This document shows, one piece after another, positions 31,405 to 39,918 of a DNA stretch of 45,856 nt (position 1 is the stretch's first letter; every line of letters begins with the position of its first letter). The stretch is from Pelotomaculum sp. (GTDB lineage: Bacteria > Bacillota > Desulfotomaculia > Desulfotomaculales > Pelotomaculaceae). A program made the translations under genes and the position numbers. The notes below the pieces were generated by a model that worked only from the letters and a program-made list of their open reading frames with translations, searched no databases and was not told the DNA's origin. Location: the NCBI GenBank assembly GCA_022839445.1, contig JALHFC010000003.1, forward strand, positions 1 to 45,856, given 5' to 3'.

Positions 31405-32454
31405 TTAAATGGTTTCTATTTCCCTTATCAGCTCTTCTACCAGCCTATCCTCCGGCGCCTTCCTGATCACCTCTCCTGCCCGAAAGATAAGGCCGGCGCC
31501 CTTTCCCCCGGCAATTCCCACATCGGCTTCCCTGGCTTCACCTGGCCCGTTTACGATGCAACCCATGACAGCTACCTTAAGTGGCTTGTCAAAGTGTTGC
31601 AGCCTTTCCTCAACTTCTTCGGCTATTTTAATCAAATCAATTTGGGTACGCCCACAAGTTGGGCAGGATATTATCTCCACCCCTCTACGACGCAATCCCA
31701 GGGCCCTTAATATATCAAAACCTGTCCGCACCTCGTGGCTAGGGTGTCCGGTAAGTGAAACCCGGATGGTATCACCTATCCCTTCATGTAAAAGAATGCC
31801 TATTCCCACAGCTGATTTAACTGCGCCGGTGCGCGGTGTACCGGCTTCCGTCACACCGACATGGAAGGGGTAGTCCACCTCACCCGCCAGCAAACGGTAC
31901 GCCTTGAGCATCAGCGGCACATCCGACGCTTTTAAGGACACTTTAATATCGGTAAAATTTAAGCTCTCAAGGATACTTATGTGGCGTATAGCGCTTTCAA
32001 CCATAGCTTGGGGAGTAATACCACCGTGTTTTTTTAATAGCTCCTTTTCCAGCGAACCGGCGTTTACTCCGATGCGAATAGGGACGCCCCGTTCTTTAGC
32101 GCTTTTCACCACTTCTTCCACCCGTTCCCGGCCACCAATATTTCCCGGGTTAATTCTAAGCCCGTTTACACCGGCGGCAAGCGCCTCTAAAGCCAGCCGG
32201 TAGTCAAAATGAATGTCGGCAACTAGCGGAATGGTAATACCACGCATGATCTCCGGAAGCGCCCCGGCAGCCTCCCGGTCCGGCACAGCCACACGGATGA
32301 TCTCGCAACCCTCTTCCGCGAGTTGATTGATCTGCGCCACGGTGGCCGCTACATCCCGAGTGTCGGTTTTAGTCATGGACTGAACACTTACCGGGGCGCC
32401 CCCGCCCACCTGTACTCCCCCGATCAAAACCGGCCTTGTCTTGCGTCTTTGCAC
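31405..32454 (-). CDS. ispG: 4-hydroxy-3-methylbut-2-enyl diphosphate synthase
   Basis: A 349-residue [4Fe-4S] enzyme for the penultimate step of the MEP isoprenoid pathway. The TIM-barrel half has VSVQSMTKTDTRD and LVADIHFDYRLAL. The iron-sulfur half carries the three cysteine ligands in ISCPTCGRTQ and MGCIVNGPGEA. GTG 32454 has GAGGTG seven bases before. It forms a unit with rseP and dxr, and its intact state contrasts with the truncated dxr upstream. Confidence 0.96.
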   Translation of the reverse strand: MQRRKTRPVLIGGVQVGGGAPVSVQSMTKTDTRDVAATVAQINQLAEEGCEIIRVAVPDREAAGALPEIMRGITIPLVADIHFDYRLALEALAAGVNGLRINPGNIGGRERVEEVVKSAKERGVPIRIGVNAGSLEKELLKKHGGITPQAMVESAIRHISILESLNFTDIKVSLKASDVPLMLKAYRLLAGEVDYPFHVGVTEAGTPRTGAVKSAVGIGILLHEGIGDTIRVSLTGHPSHEVRTGFDILRALGLRRRGVEIISCPTCGRTQIDLIKIAEEVEERLQHFDKPLKVAVMGCIVNGPGEAREADVGIAGGKGAGLIFRAGEVIRKAPEDRLVEELIREIETI

Positions 32455-32497
32455 ACCTACACACCTCTATATAAAACTAAATAACGTTATTCTTTTA

Positions 32498-33556
32498 CTA
32501 TTGCCCGGGTAACAGTTTACCGGGCATAAATATCTGCAGGATATCGTTATAAGTAATAATCAACATCAAAAGCAGCAGCAAGCCAAAACCAATGAAATGG
32601 ATGAAGTTCTCTTTTACCGGATCAACCGGGCGACCCCTGACCTTTTCCCATCCCAAAAAGAGGATGCGGCTGCCGTCTAGCGCCGGTATGGGCAGCAAGT
32701 TGAACAAGCCCAGATTGATGCTAAGAAACGCAGATAGCCTGAGCAAAAAGGGGAATCCTACTTGCGCCGCTTTCCCAATCTCACTGACAACCCGTACCGG
32801 GCCGCCTACATCCGCCGGCGCCTGTCCGAAAATCATTTTCGATAAAAAATCCAAGATCATTACAGTAACATTGACAGTCCATTTCACGCCCAGGACAATC
32901 GACTGGTAAACACCTATTTTGGCATAATCCTCCTCCGGGTATATGCCTATCATCCCCATACCACTTTCATTGCTAACGGTTTTAACCTCAAACTCTTTTT
33001 GGGTCCCGTCCCTTATCACAGCAACAGATATTGTTTCCCCAGGTCTGTCGTTGATAACCTTTACCATGTTTACCCACCCGTCAACAGGCTGGTTATCAAT
33101 GGCCACAATTTTATCCCCGGCCACAATACCGACTTCTTGCGCGGGATAACCGGGTAAAACTTCGCCGACTCCCGTCCCGCTTGAGGGGACAGGTTGCCCC
33201 TGCAGGGCAAATGTAGCCGCCAGGATCAGCACGGCTAGTATAAAGTTCATCAGCGGACCGGCAAATATAACTCCTGCCCTCTGCCCAACAGTCTTCCTAT
33301 TGAAGCCGCGCTCGATGTCTTTTTCATCTAGCTCTTCTTTAGGGTCCATTCCGGCCATGCGGACAAAACCACCCAGGGGAACAGCACGCAAGTTGAACGC
33401 CGTCTCACCCTTGCCGATGCTGGCAAGTTTCGGACCAAAGCCCAGGCTAAATTCGTAAACCTTTATTCCCACCAGCTTAGCCACCATGAAGTGGCCAAGC
33501 TCATGTATAACTATCAGCAGACCGAATACAAATATGGAAGCGAAAAATGTTGTCAT
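32498..33556 (-). CDS. rseP: site-2 intramembrane metalloprotease RseP/RasP
   Basis: A 352-residue S2P zinc protease. The HELGH zinc motif lies in the first transmembrane segment (VIHELGHFMVAKLVG). One PDZ domain sits in the middle (VGIVAGDKIVAIDNQPV), and the C-terminal helix carries NLLPIPALDGSR with the aspartate ligand. It cleaves transmembrane segments, for example of anti-sigma factors. ATG 33556 is chosen since GAGGTG precedes it at six bases. Confidence 0.95.
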   Translation of the reverse strand: MTTFFASIFVFGLLIVIHELGHFMVAKLVGIKVYEFSLGFGPKLASIGKGETAFNLRAVPLGGFVRMAGMDPKEELDEKDIERGFNRKTVGQRAGVIFAGPLMNFILAVLILAATFALQGQPVPSSGTGVGEVLPGYPAQEVGIVAGDKIVAIDNQPVDGWVNMVKVINDRPGETISVAVIRDGTQKEFEVKTVSNESGMGMIGIYPEEDYAKIGVYQSIVLGVKWTVNVTVMILDFLSKMIFGQAPADVGGPVRVVSEIGKAAQVGFPFLLRLSAFLSINLGLFNLLPIPALDGSRILFLGWEKVRGRPVDPVKENFIHFIGFGLLLLLMLIITYNDILQIFMPGKLLPGQ

Positions 33557-33572
33557 TGGACGCACCTCAAAA

Positions 33573-34643
33573 TTATATAAGATTCCTGATTATATTATAC
33601 CCGGTTTCCCTGGCCCAGCAGTCCGCTTCCATAATTTCGTCCAGTTCCGGGCAACTGACGGAATGATGTTTTTGCAATACGCTTTCTATAACTGCCGGAA
33701 TGCAAGTGAACTTCAGAGCGCCTTGCAAAAACGACGCCACGGCCACCTCATTGGCGGCGCTTAAAACTGCGGGCGCTGTACCGCCGGCTAAACCCGCCTC
33801 ATAGGCAAGCCGCAAGCAGGGAAATTTTTGGGTGTTGGGCGCTTCAAAGGTCAATCCCTGCAAATCTATAAGCTTCAGCCTCGGGGCCGGGCCGGCGACA
33901 CGGTTTGGGTAAGTGAGGGCATATTGTATCGGTAGCCGCATATCAGGCAGCCCCATTTGGGCGATAACCGAGCCGTCTAAAAACTCGACGGCCGAATGAA
34001 TAATGCTCTGGGGATGGACTATTACCTCTATTTTCGAGTAACTTACATCAAATAACCATTTTGCTTCAATCACTTCCAAACCCTTATTCATAAGAGTCGC
34101 GGAATCGACTGTAATTTTGCCCCCCATTTTCCAGTTGGGGTGATTTAAAGCCATATCTACAGTTACATTGTCCATTTCCTTTAAGCTGAATTCACGGAAA
34201 GGGCCACCGGAAGCGGTAAGGATTATCTTTTCTATTTCGCCTGGTTGACGCCCGTCCAGACATTGCCAGATAGCTGAGTGCTCGCTGTCAACCGGTAAAA
34301 TGGACGCTTTCTTGCGGGCGGACAATTCCATGACAAGACGCCCGGCGGCAACCAAAGTTTCCTTATTAGCCAGGGCCACATCTTTGCCTGCGCTTAAAGC
34401 GTCAATAGTTGGGCGGATGCCGGCGGCGCCTGTTACAGCCATAACCGCCAGGTCAAAGTCAGGCATTAGGGCCAGTCTTTCCATACCGGCCCTGCCGGAT
34501 AATAGTTCAATGCCCCCGCCTGACGCGATTTCCCTCTTTAAACATTTTAGTTCCTGCTCGCCGGCAAGCGCAACAGCAACCGGCTTAAATTCCTTGATTT
34601 GATCGGACAATAACCGCCAATTTTTACCCGCCGCGAGGCCCAC
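33573..34643 (-). pseudogene. dxr: DXP reductoisomerase, 5'-truncated
   Basis: The frame begins at VGLAAGKNWRLLSDQ, which corresponds to about residue 35-40 of normal Dxr. The missing part is the first strand and the GSTGSIG NADPH motif. Directly before the GTG is an in-frame TAA, only 11 bases after the stop of the upstream permease gene, and no ribosome site is present. The rest is intact: VTGAAGI, ANKETLV, PVDSEHSAIWQCL, SATLMNKGLEVIEA with metal and substrate residues, and the C-terminal helices. As written the enzyme cannot bind NADPH normally; this would block the MEP pathway that ispG serves. Confidence 0.85.
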
Positions 34644-34654
34644 TTATAAAATTA

Positions 34655-35701
34655 CTATTTGGCTATTGGGGTTAAAACCCCTGCTTTTATAAGCGCCTGG
34701 ATGGCAATAAGAAGGATCGGCCCTAAAACTAAGCCGGCTAGCCCTAGAGTTTTTAAACCTGCATACATCGCCACTAATGTGGCCAGTGGGTGTAAACCAA
34801 GGTTAGATGATATAATTCTAGTTTCGAGAAGTTGCCTGGTAACAATAACCAATATGTATAAAACCGTTAACTTGATCCCAAAGCTACTCGCTCCTGTGGC
34901 AAAAGACCAAACTAGCCAGGGAATATAAATGGTAGCCGGGCCTAAAACCGGGATCAGGTCGAAAAATCCGATTAACAGACCCATGCTCAAGGCATACTCC
35001 GCTCCAATCAAACTTAGGCCAATAACACTTATGATAGTCGTTATAAAAATTAAAATGGACTGGGCCTTTAGATAAGCTATAAAGGCACCCGTCACATCGC
35101 GTGCGACTAATACTGTCTTTTCACCCCACGGAGCCGGCATGAAACGGATCATCAGGTTTGCGATCAGATGACGATCCTTGGCCAAAAAATAAGTGGCCAA
35201 CAAAGTAACAACAAATATAGTAATGGCGCCCGGAACCACCGACACAAAATACATAAGTGAATTTGCCGTTTTGCTGATCATACCCTGGAGGTTTGAGGTA
35301 AGACCGGTAATATTTTTTTCTAGGGAAGTAATCGCCCATTGGGGAAGTGTGACGTAAAAAGCAGTTGCCCTTTCAACCAGGTTACTATAATAAAACGCGA
35401 TTTCGTTTTCTAGACCAGGCAGTGAAGCGGAAAGCCGGATCAACTCCTCGATCAGGCGAAGGATAATCGCTGAAAACAGAACGGCAATGCCCCCAAAAAA
35501 AACAACCATTGCCGTCATAGCTGCAAACCCACGCGGCATCTTTACCCGGCGTTGCAGGACTTTTATTAACGGTTCCATCAGTATGGTGAAAATAAAGGCG
35601 ATAATAAACGGGACCAGGATGGGAAGTATGTATTTAAAAGCTACCATAACAGCTAGTATAGCAACGGCAGTATAAATGATCAACAATAGCGGTCTAGGCA
35701 C
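34655..35701 (-). CDS. AI-2E/YtvI-family membrane permease
   Basis: A 348-residue polytopic membrane protein with about seven to eight hydrophobic segments. Family patterns are FIIAFIFTILMEPLI near the N-terminus, TLLATYFLAKDR in the middle, and the C-terminal FDLIPVLGPATIYIPW and LHPLATLVAMYAGLKTLGLAGLVLGPIL. It belongs to the AI-2E transporter superfamily and is most like the sporulation protein YtvI, but the transported substrate is unknown. GTG 35701 has GAGGTGAG upstream. It lies between cdsA and the truncated dxr. Confidence 0.85.
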   Translation of the reverse strand: MPRPLLLIIYTAVAILAVMVAFKYILPILVPFIIAFIFTILMEPLIKVLQRRVKMPRGFAAMTAMVVFFGGIAVLFSAIILRLIEELIRLSASLPGLENEIAFYYSNLVERATAFYVTLPQWAITSLEKNITGLTSNLQGMISKTANSLMYFVSVVPGAITIFVVTLLATYFLAKDRHLIANLMIRFMPAPWGEKTVLVARDVTGAFIAYLKAQSILIFITTIISVIGLSLIGAEYALSMGLLIGFFDLIPVLGPATIYIPWLVWSFATGASSFGIKLTVLYILVIVTRQLLETRIISSNLGLHPLATLVAMYAGLKTLGLAGLVLGPILLIAIQALIKAGVLTPIAK

Positions 35702-35719
35702 TTAAGCACTCACCTCAAT

Positions 35720-36508
35720 TCAATTATTAACAAACAAAAGTACATAATAATATACAAGCGGGGCGCTAAACAAGGCGCTGTCAATACGGTCCAAAATACC
35801 GCCGTGACCGGGGATCAACTTACTGGAATCCTTGACGCCGGCCTGTCTTTTAAACGCCGACTCCAGCAAATCTCCCACTTCTGCCGCCGCGCCTACTAAC
35901 AAACCCAATAGCAACATTTTGGACAAAGGTAGAAAAGGATATATAAGCGCAAATAAATATCCGGCCAAAACACTACCCATTATCCCCCCGATAGCCCCTT
36001 CCAATGTTTTTTTGGGGCTTAATTCCGGGGCTAATCTTCTCCTGCCGAAGGCCTTCCCTACAAAATAAGCTGTTGTATCGCAGGCCCACGTACCCGCTAG
36101 CGTAAAAATAAGCCAAATCCAGCCGTCGGGTAGACTTCTCACCAGGAAGAAATAGTTTAGCAAGCCGACGTATAATGTCCCCATCATGGTGCCGGCGCTG
36201 TCCAGCAGGGAATATCGCGGGTAATAAGCAACCGTAGTAATTAGGTGCAGAAATAGAATTACAGTTATGGTAGGACCCGGGTAGCCATCGCTATATAAAT
36301 ATGCGCCGCCGGTCATGATTAAACCACCGGCTATGGCCAGCCCTAGCGACGGTTTCAAACCCAACCTGGTTAGCATTCCTGTTATTTCTTTCGATCCCAG
36401 GACAATAACCAACCCTATTAGCAACAATAAAGGGATACCCCCGAACCAAACTGCCAGTACAATCAGGGGGACTCCCAATAAAGCGCTTAGGAATCTTTGC
36501 TGGAGCAC
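35720..36508 (-). CDS. cdsA: phosphatidate cytidylyltransferase
   Basis: A 262-residue membrane enzyme forming CDP-diacylglycerol, the branch point to all anionic phospholipids. The family signature is complete: ESAFKRQAGVKDSSKLIPGHGGILDRID near the C-terminus, preceded by LSPKKTLEGAIGG and TWACDTTAYFVGK. GTG 36508 has GAGGAT close upstream. It follows uppS by 15 bases, as in Bacillus. Confidence 0.95.
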   Translation of the reverse strand: MLQQRFLSALLGVPLIVLAVWFGGIPLLLLIGLVIVLGSKEITGMLTRLGLKPSLGLAIAGGLIMTGGAYLYSDGYPGPTITVILFLHLITTVAYYPRYSLLDSAGTMMGTLYVGLLNYFFLVRSLPDGWIWLIFTLAGTWACDTTAYFVGKAFGRRRLAPELSPKKTLEGAIGGIMGSVLAGYLFALIYPFLPLSKMLLLGLLVGAAAEVGDLLESAFKRQAGVKDSSKLIPGHGGILDRIDSALFSAPLVYYYVLLFVNN

Positions 36509-36523
36509 ATCCTCACCAGCCCG

Positions 36524-37285
36524 TCAGGTCGAATTGACATTTTTCAAACCTCCGAAACGGCGCTCCCGTCTTTGATAATCAACCAGAGCTTGTAACAGGT
36601 GAACGCGGCGAAAGTCCGGCCACAAAATGTCTGTGTGCCAAAACTCCGTATACGCTAGTTGCCATAGCAAAAAGTTGCTAATCCTCAAATCACCTGACGG
36701 TCTAATAAGCAGATCGGGATCTGGTTGGCCGGTCGTATACAAGCAGCTAGACACTAGTTTTTCATCAATCTGTTCAATGCTTATGTAGCCTTTTTTAACA
36801 TCCTCAGCGATAGACCGGACCATATCAACAATTTCCACACGCCCGCCGTAGTTTAAAGCAATATTTAAAGAAAGGCCTTCATTTGCTCTTGTCCGTTCCA
36901 CCGCCGCCTGTAAGGCGTTTTGAGCTCTAAGCGGCAACTCACCCAGCCTGCCGATAGGATTTAGCCGCACACCGGTTTGACAAAGCTCATTAATTTCCCG
37001 TCCAAGATATTCTACCAGTAAATCCATCAAAACATTTACCTCTTGCATGGGCCTTTTCCAATTTTCCGTTGAAAAAGCGTACACAGTTAAATAACTTATC
37101 TTTAGCTCCCCGCAAATCCTGACTATGTCTTTTAAGGAATCCATTCCGGCCCGGTGACCGAATGCCCTGGGCAAACCACGTTCTGTAGCCCACCGGCCGT
37201 TTCCGTCCATAATAATGGCTATGTGGGCAGGTAGCCGCCCCCAGTCAATTGTATCCAAAAGTCTTTGCAAAATATCTCCAGACAT
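36524..37285 (-). CDS. uppS: undecaprenyl diphosphate synthase
   Basis: A 253-residue cis-prenyltransferase that extends farnesyl diphosphate with isopentenyl units to the C55 wall carrier. IAIIMDGNGRWA holds the catalytic aspartate; GHRAGMDSLKDIV, TVYAFSTENWKRP and the C-terminal PDPDLLIRPSGDLRISNFLLWQ are family blocks. ATG 37285 has AGGAGG ten bases upstream; an ATG nine codons earlier does not. Its product is dephosphorylated by UppP in this window. Confidence 0.96.
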   Translation of the reverse strand: MSGDILQRLLDTIDWGRLPAHIAIIMDGNGRWATERGLPRAFGHRAGMDSLKDIVRICGELKISYLTVYAFSTENWKRPMQEVNVLMDLLVEYLGREINELCQTGVRLNPIGRLGELPLRAQNALQAAVERTRANEGLSLNIALNYGGRVEIVDMVRSIAEDVKKGYISIEQIDEKLVSSCLYTTGQPDPDLLIRPSGDLRISNFLLWQLAYTEFWHTDILWPDFRRVHLLQALVDYQRRERRFGGLKNVNST

Positions 37286-37368
37286 AACAATTTTGCCTCC
37301 TGTAGAAAACACCGCGCGGCAAATACAGCCCTTTGGCTATTATGGCCGTTTAATATCTACATATAAAC

Positions 37369-37390
37369 AACCCCCTCATGTGAGGGGGTT
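37369..37390 (-). terminator. hairpin after ferredoxin region
   Basis: A perfect 10-bp stem AACCCCCTCA/TGAGGGGGTT with a two-base loop lies eight bases past the ferredoxin stop. The downstream T run is interrupted (TTGTTTATAT), so termination before uppS may be partial. Confidence 0.65.
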
Positions 37391-37397
37391 AAATCCA

Positions 37398-37565
37398 TTA
37401 CTCTTCGATAATGGCTCCCGTCGGGCAAGCATCGACACAGGCGCCACAGTTCTCACATTTATCTTGATCAATGGAATAGATGTCACCTTCTATAATCGCG
37501 TCATTAGGGCATGCATCCAAGCAAGATCCACATGCTAAGCACTCATCCGTTATTTTATATGCCAA
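37398..37565 (-). CDS. 2[4Fe-4S] ferredoxin
   Basis: A 55-residue clostridial-type ferredoxin with two CxxCxxCxxxCP motifs: CLACGSCLDACP and CENCGACVDACP, each ligating one [4Fe-4S] cluster. It carries electrons in anaerobic metabolism. TTG 37565 is chosen: GGAGGAGGTGG precedes it, and the product (AYKITDECLAC...) begins like standard ferredoxins. The longer open frame adds an unconserved N-terminus. It is embedded among translation and envelope genes, an unusual setting. Confidence 0.93.
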   Translation of the reverse strand: MAYKITDECLACGSCLDACPNDAIIEGDIYSIDQDKCENCGACVDACPTGAIIEE

Positions 37566-37584
37566 AGTATCCACCTCCTCCCTT

Positions 37585-37782
37585 TTATGGTTTCTCAAAG
37601 ACCACAGTTACCACCCCTCTATCTTTAGAGACCCTGTTAAAGCGAACAGCTCTCGGCTTACCTTTCTCTATAGACGCCTTAACAGGTCCGGTGATCAACA
37701 CGTCAACCTCAAACCCTAAAGATTTACATACATCGAGTGCTTTTTCAAGGGGAAAACCAGCTACGTCAGGGTGCTCGTCCAT
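37585..37782 (-). CDS. small hypothetical protein after frr
   Basis: A 65-residue protein: PLEKALDVCKSLGFEVDVLITGPVK then KPRAVRFNRVSKDRGVVTVVFEKP. A helix followed by beta strands is likely. It resembles single PASTA-like or small strand-rich modules only in general shape. The ATG begins immediately after the frr stop (TAAATG). I recall similar small orfs at this place in related Clostridia but cannot name a function. Confidence 0.65.
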   Translation of the reverse strand: MDEHPDVAGFPLEKALDVCKSLGFEVDVLITGPVKASIEKGKPRAVRFNRVSKDRGVVTVVFEKP

Positions 37783-38340
37783 TTATATTTTCATGATCTC
37801 CTGTTCTTTGGCGGACAAGATATCATCTATCTCCTTGATCAGCCGATCGGTCAGTTTCTGGACTTCATCCTGCCGGCGCTTATGCTCATCTTCAGATATA
37901 TCCCCGTCTTTTTGCATAGCTTTTAGTAGGTCATTGGTTTCCCGGCGAATGTTGCGAACTGCTACTTTTCCTTCTTCAGCCTTTTTCTTAATTACTTTCA
38001 TTAACTCGGCGCGTCTTTCCTGAGTGAGTTGCGGTATGACCAACCGGATCACGGCGCCGTCGTTGGAAGGATTAATACCAAGGTCCGACTTCAGAATAGC
38101 TTTCTCAATTTCAGGTAAAGAGCTCTTGTCCCACGGCTGAATAACGAGAAGCCTTGCCTCCGGAACAGAGATATTGGCAAGTTGGTTAACCGGTGTCGGG
38201 GTACCGTAATAATTTACCATTATCTTATCCAACAGGGCGGGCGTAGCGCGTCCGGCACGCATCGAGGCCAGTTCCTTTTTTACAACCTCGATGGTTTTTT
38301 TCATGTTACTTTCAGCTTCTTTGAATATCTCTTTCATCAT
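37783..38340 (-). CDS. frr: ribosome recycling factor
   Basis: A 185-residue RRF that splits post-termination ribosomes with EF-G. It has ELASMRAGRATPALLDKI, YYGTPTPVNQLANISVPEARLLVIQPWD, SDLGINPSNDG and IRLVIPQLTQERR, then a long C-terminal helix. ATG 38340 has GGAGG eight to nine bases upstream; an earlier ATG at 38367 lies inside pyrH and has none. The start overlaps the pyrH 3' end by 29 bases. Confidence 0.95.
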   Translation of the reverse strand: MMKEIFKEAESNMKKTIEVVKKELASMRAGRATPALLDKIMVNYYGTPTPVNQLANISVPEARLLVIQPWDKSSLPEIEKAILKSDLGINPSNDGAVIRLVIPQLTQERRAELMKVIKKKAEEGKVAVRNIRRETNDLLKAMQKDGDISEDEHKRRQDEVQKLTDRLIKEIDDILSAKEQEIMKI

Positions 38341-39064
38341 TTGAATCGCCTCCGATATAAGTTCCAATTTTTTCGCCGTAAATAGCTTTTTTGATATTGC
38401 CTTCTACGTTTAAATTGAAAACAATCAGCGGTATTTTGTTGTCCATGCATAGGGAGGCGGCGGTTGCGTCCATGACCCCTAACCCCCGGTTAATCATCTC
38501 AATATATGAAAGTTTGTCAAACTTTATGGCCTTGTTATTTTTAAGCGGGTCGGAATCATATACACCGTCCACCCGCTTTGCCATCAGTATAACTTGGGCT
38601 TCTATTTCGGCTGCTCTGAGGGCAGCGGTAGTGTCCGTGGAAAAGTATGGATTTCCTGTGCCGGCGGCTAGGATTACCACCCTTCCTTTCTCCATGTGCC
38701 TGATGGCGCGGCGCATGATGTAAGGCTCCGCTACCTCCCTCATTTCTATAGCAGTCATGGTCCGCGGATCCATGCCGTGCTTTTGCAACGCGTCATGCAA
38801 CGCCAGCGAGTTCATTACCGTCGCCAGCATACCCATATAATCCGCCGTTGCCCGGTCCATTCCTTTGGCGCTTCCCGCTACACCACGCCAGATGTTCCCC
38901 CCCCCGGTTACAACGGCTAACTCCACTCCATCGTCCGCAACATCTTTAATTTGTCTGGCAATGGTATTTACCACATCGGGATCTATTCCGTAGCCTTGGG
39001 CGCCGGCTAATGCCTCCCCGCTCAACTTCAAAACTACACGCCTATATTTTGGAATGTTATCCAT
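38312..39064 (-). CDS. pyrH: UMP kinase
   Basis: A 250-residue hexameric bacterial UMP kinase of the amino-acid-kinase fold. RVVLKLSGEALAG, VTGGGNIWRG, DYMGMLATVMNSLAL, ILAAGTGNPYFSTDTTAALRA and DSDPLKN are all typical. The usual GxYIGG end is followed by ten extra residues that overlap frr. GGAGG lies ten bases before ATG 39064. Confidence 0.96.
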   Translation of the reverse strand: MDNIPKYRRVVLKLSGEALAGAQGYGIDPDVVNTIARQIKDVADDGVELAVVTGGGNIWRGVAGSAKGMDRATADYMGMLATVMNSLALHDALQKHGMDPRTMTAIEMREVAEPYIMRRAIRHMEKGRVVILAAGTGNPYFSTDTTAALRAAEIEAQVILMAKRVDGVYDSDPLKNNKAIKFDKLSYIEMINRGLGVMDATAASLCMDNKIPLIVFNLNVEGNIKKAIYGEKIGTYIGGDSNDERDIQRS

Positions 39065-39107
39065 CCAGGCATTTACCTCCAGTCCACCCAGAGATATTCT
39101 ACAATCC

Positions 39108-39128
39108 TTTCCAAAATCCTTTTGGAAA
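39108..39128 (-). repeat. hairpin between tsf and pyrH
   Basis: A perfect 9-bp inverted repeat TTTCCAAAA/TTTTGGAAA with three-base loop just after the tsf stop. There is no T run after it on the minus strand, so it is more likely an RNA-stabilising or processing hairpin than a terminator. Confidence 0.45.
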
Positions 39129-39132
39129 AATA

Positions 39133-39792
39133 TTATTTACTTTTATTTTGGGTAATTGCCTCAACCTCCATAGCTAGATCACACTGCTTTTTCTGAAGTC
39201 CCTCACCCAGTTCAAAGCGGGCAAAACGCCTAACTGTAATGTTTTCGCCAATCCTCGCGATATTTTCCGTTAAAAGCTGGCGAACTGTTATGTCCGTATT
39301 TTTAATAAAGGGTTGCTCTAAAAGGCATACTTCCTTATAATACTTTTCAATCCGGCCCTCCACCATTTTGTCCACGATTTTCGCCGGTTTGCCTTCGTTT
39401 AGCGCTTGCGCGCGCAAGATATCCTTTTCTTTTTCAATTACTTCACCGGATATTTCTTCCCGTGATACATATTCGGGCTTTGAAGCCGCAATCTGCATGG
39501 CAATGTCTCTGACCAGGCCTTTAAAATCTTCTGTTTTTGCTACAAAGTCTGTCTCACAGTTTACTTCTACCAAAACTCCGATTTTCCCGGCGCCGTGTAT
39601 GTACGATTCAACTAAACCCTCGGCAGCTATTCTCCCCGCCCTTTTAGCTGCGGCGGCCAAGCCTTTCTCTCTTAAAAATACAACGGCTTTTTCAATATTA
39701 CCACCGGTTTCAGAAAGCGCTTTTTTACAATCCATCATCCCGGCGCCCGTGCGCTCACGAAGTTCCTTTACTAAACTAGCCGATATAGACAT
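39133..39792 (-). CDS. tsf: elongation factor Ts
   Basis: A 219-residue guanine nucleotide exchange factor for EF-Tu. The UBA-like start (SLVKELRERTGAGMMDCKKALSE) with the TGAGMMDCK signature is followed by LVEVNCETDFVA, then the dimerisation part ending VRRFARFELGEG. It has the short single-repeat form found in many Gram-positives and thermophiles. AAAGGAGGAG precedes ATG 39792. Confidence 0.96.
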   Translation of the reverse strand: MSISASLVKELRERTGAGMMDCKKALSETGGNIEKAVVFLREKGLAAAAKRAGRIAAEGLVESYIHGAGKIGVLVEVNCETDFVAKTEDFKGLVRDIAMQIAASKPEYVSREEISGEVIEKEKDILRAQALNEGKPAKIVDKMVEGRIEKYYKEVCLLEQPFIKNTDITVRQLLTENIARIGENITVRRFARFELGEGLQKKQCDLAMEVEAITQNKSK

Positions 39793-39864
39793 GTTACAAC
39801 ACTCCTCCTTTTTAGCAGGTAATTCCTGTATATATTATTATATCCAATTTGCAGGATATTAAGG

Positions 39865-39906
39865 CAGAAAAAAGGCAGGGGTATTACTTAAAGGCTAGCC
39901 CCCGCC
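39865..39906 (-). terminator. hairpin with T run between rpsB and tsf
   Basis: On the minus strand GGCGGGGG pairs with CCCCTGCC and is directly followed by TTTTTT. It lies 12 bases after the rpsB stop, in the 126-base gap to tsf. It may lower tsf expression relative to rpsB. Confidence 0.65.
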
Positions 39907-39918
39907 CGGCATTTACAT

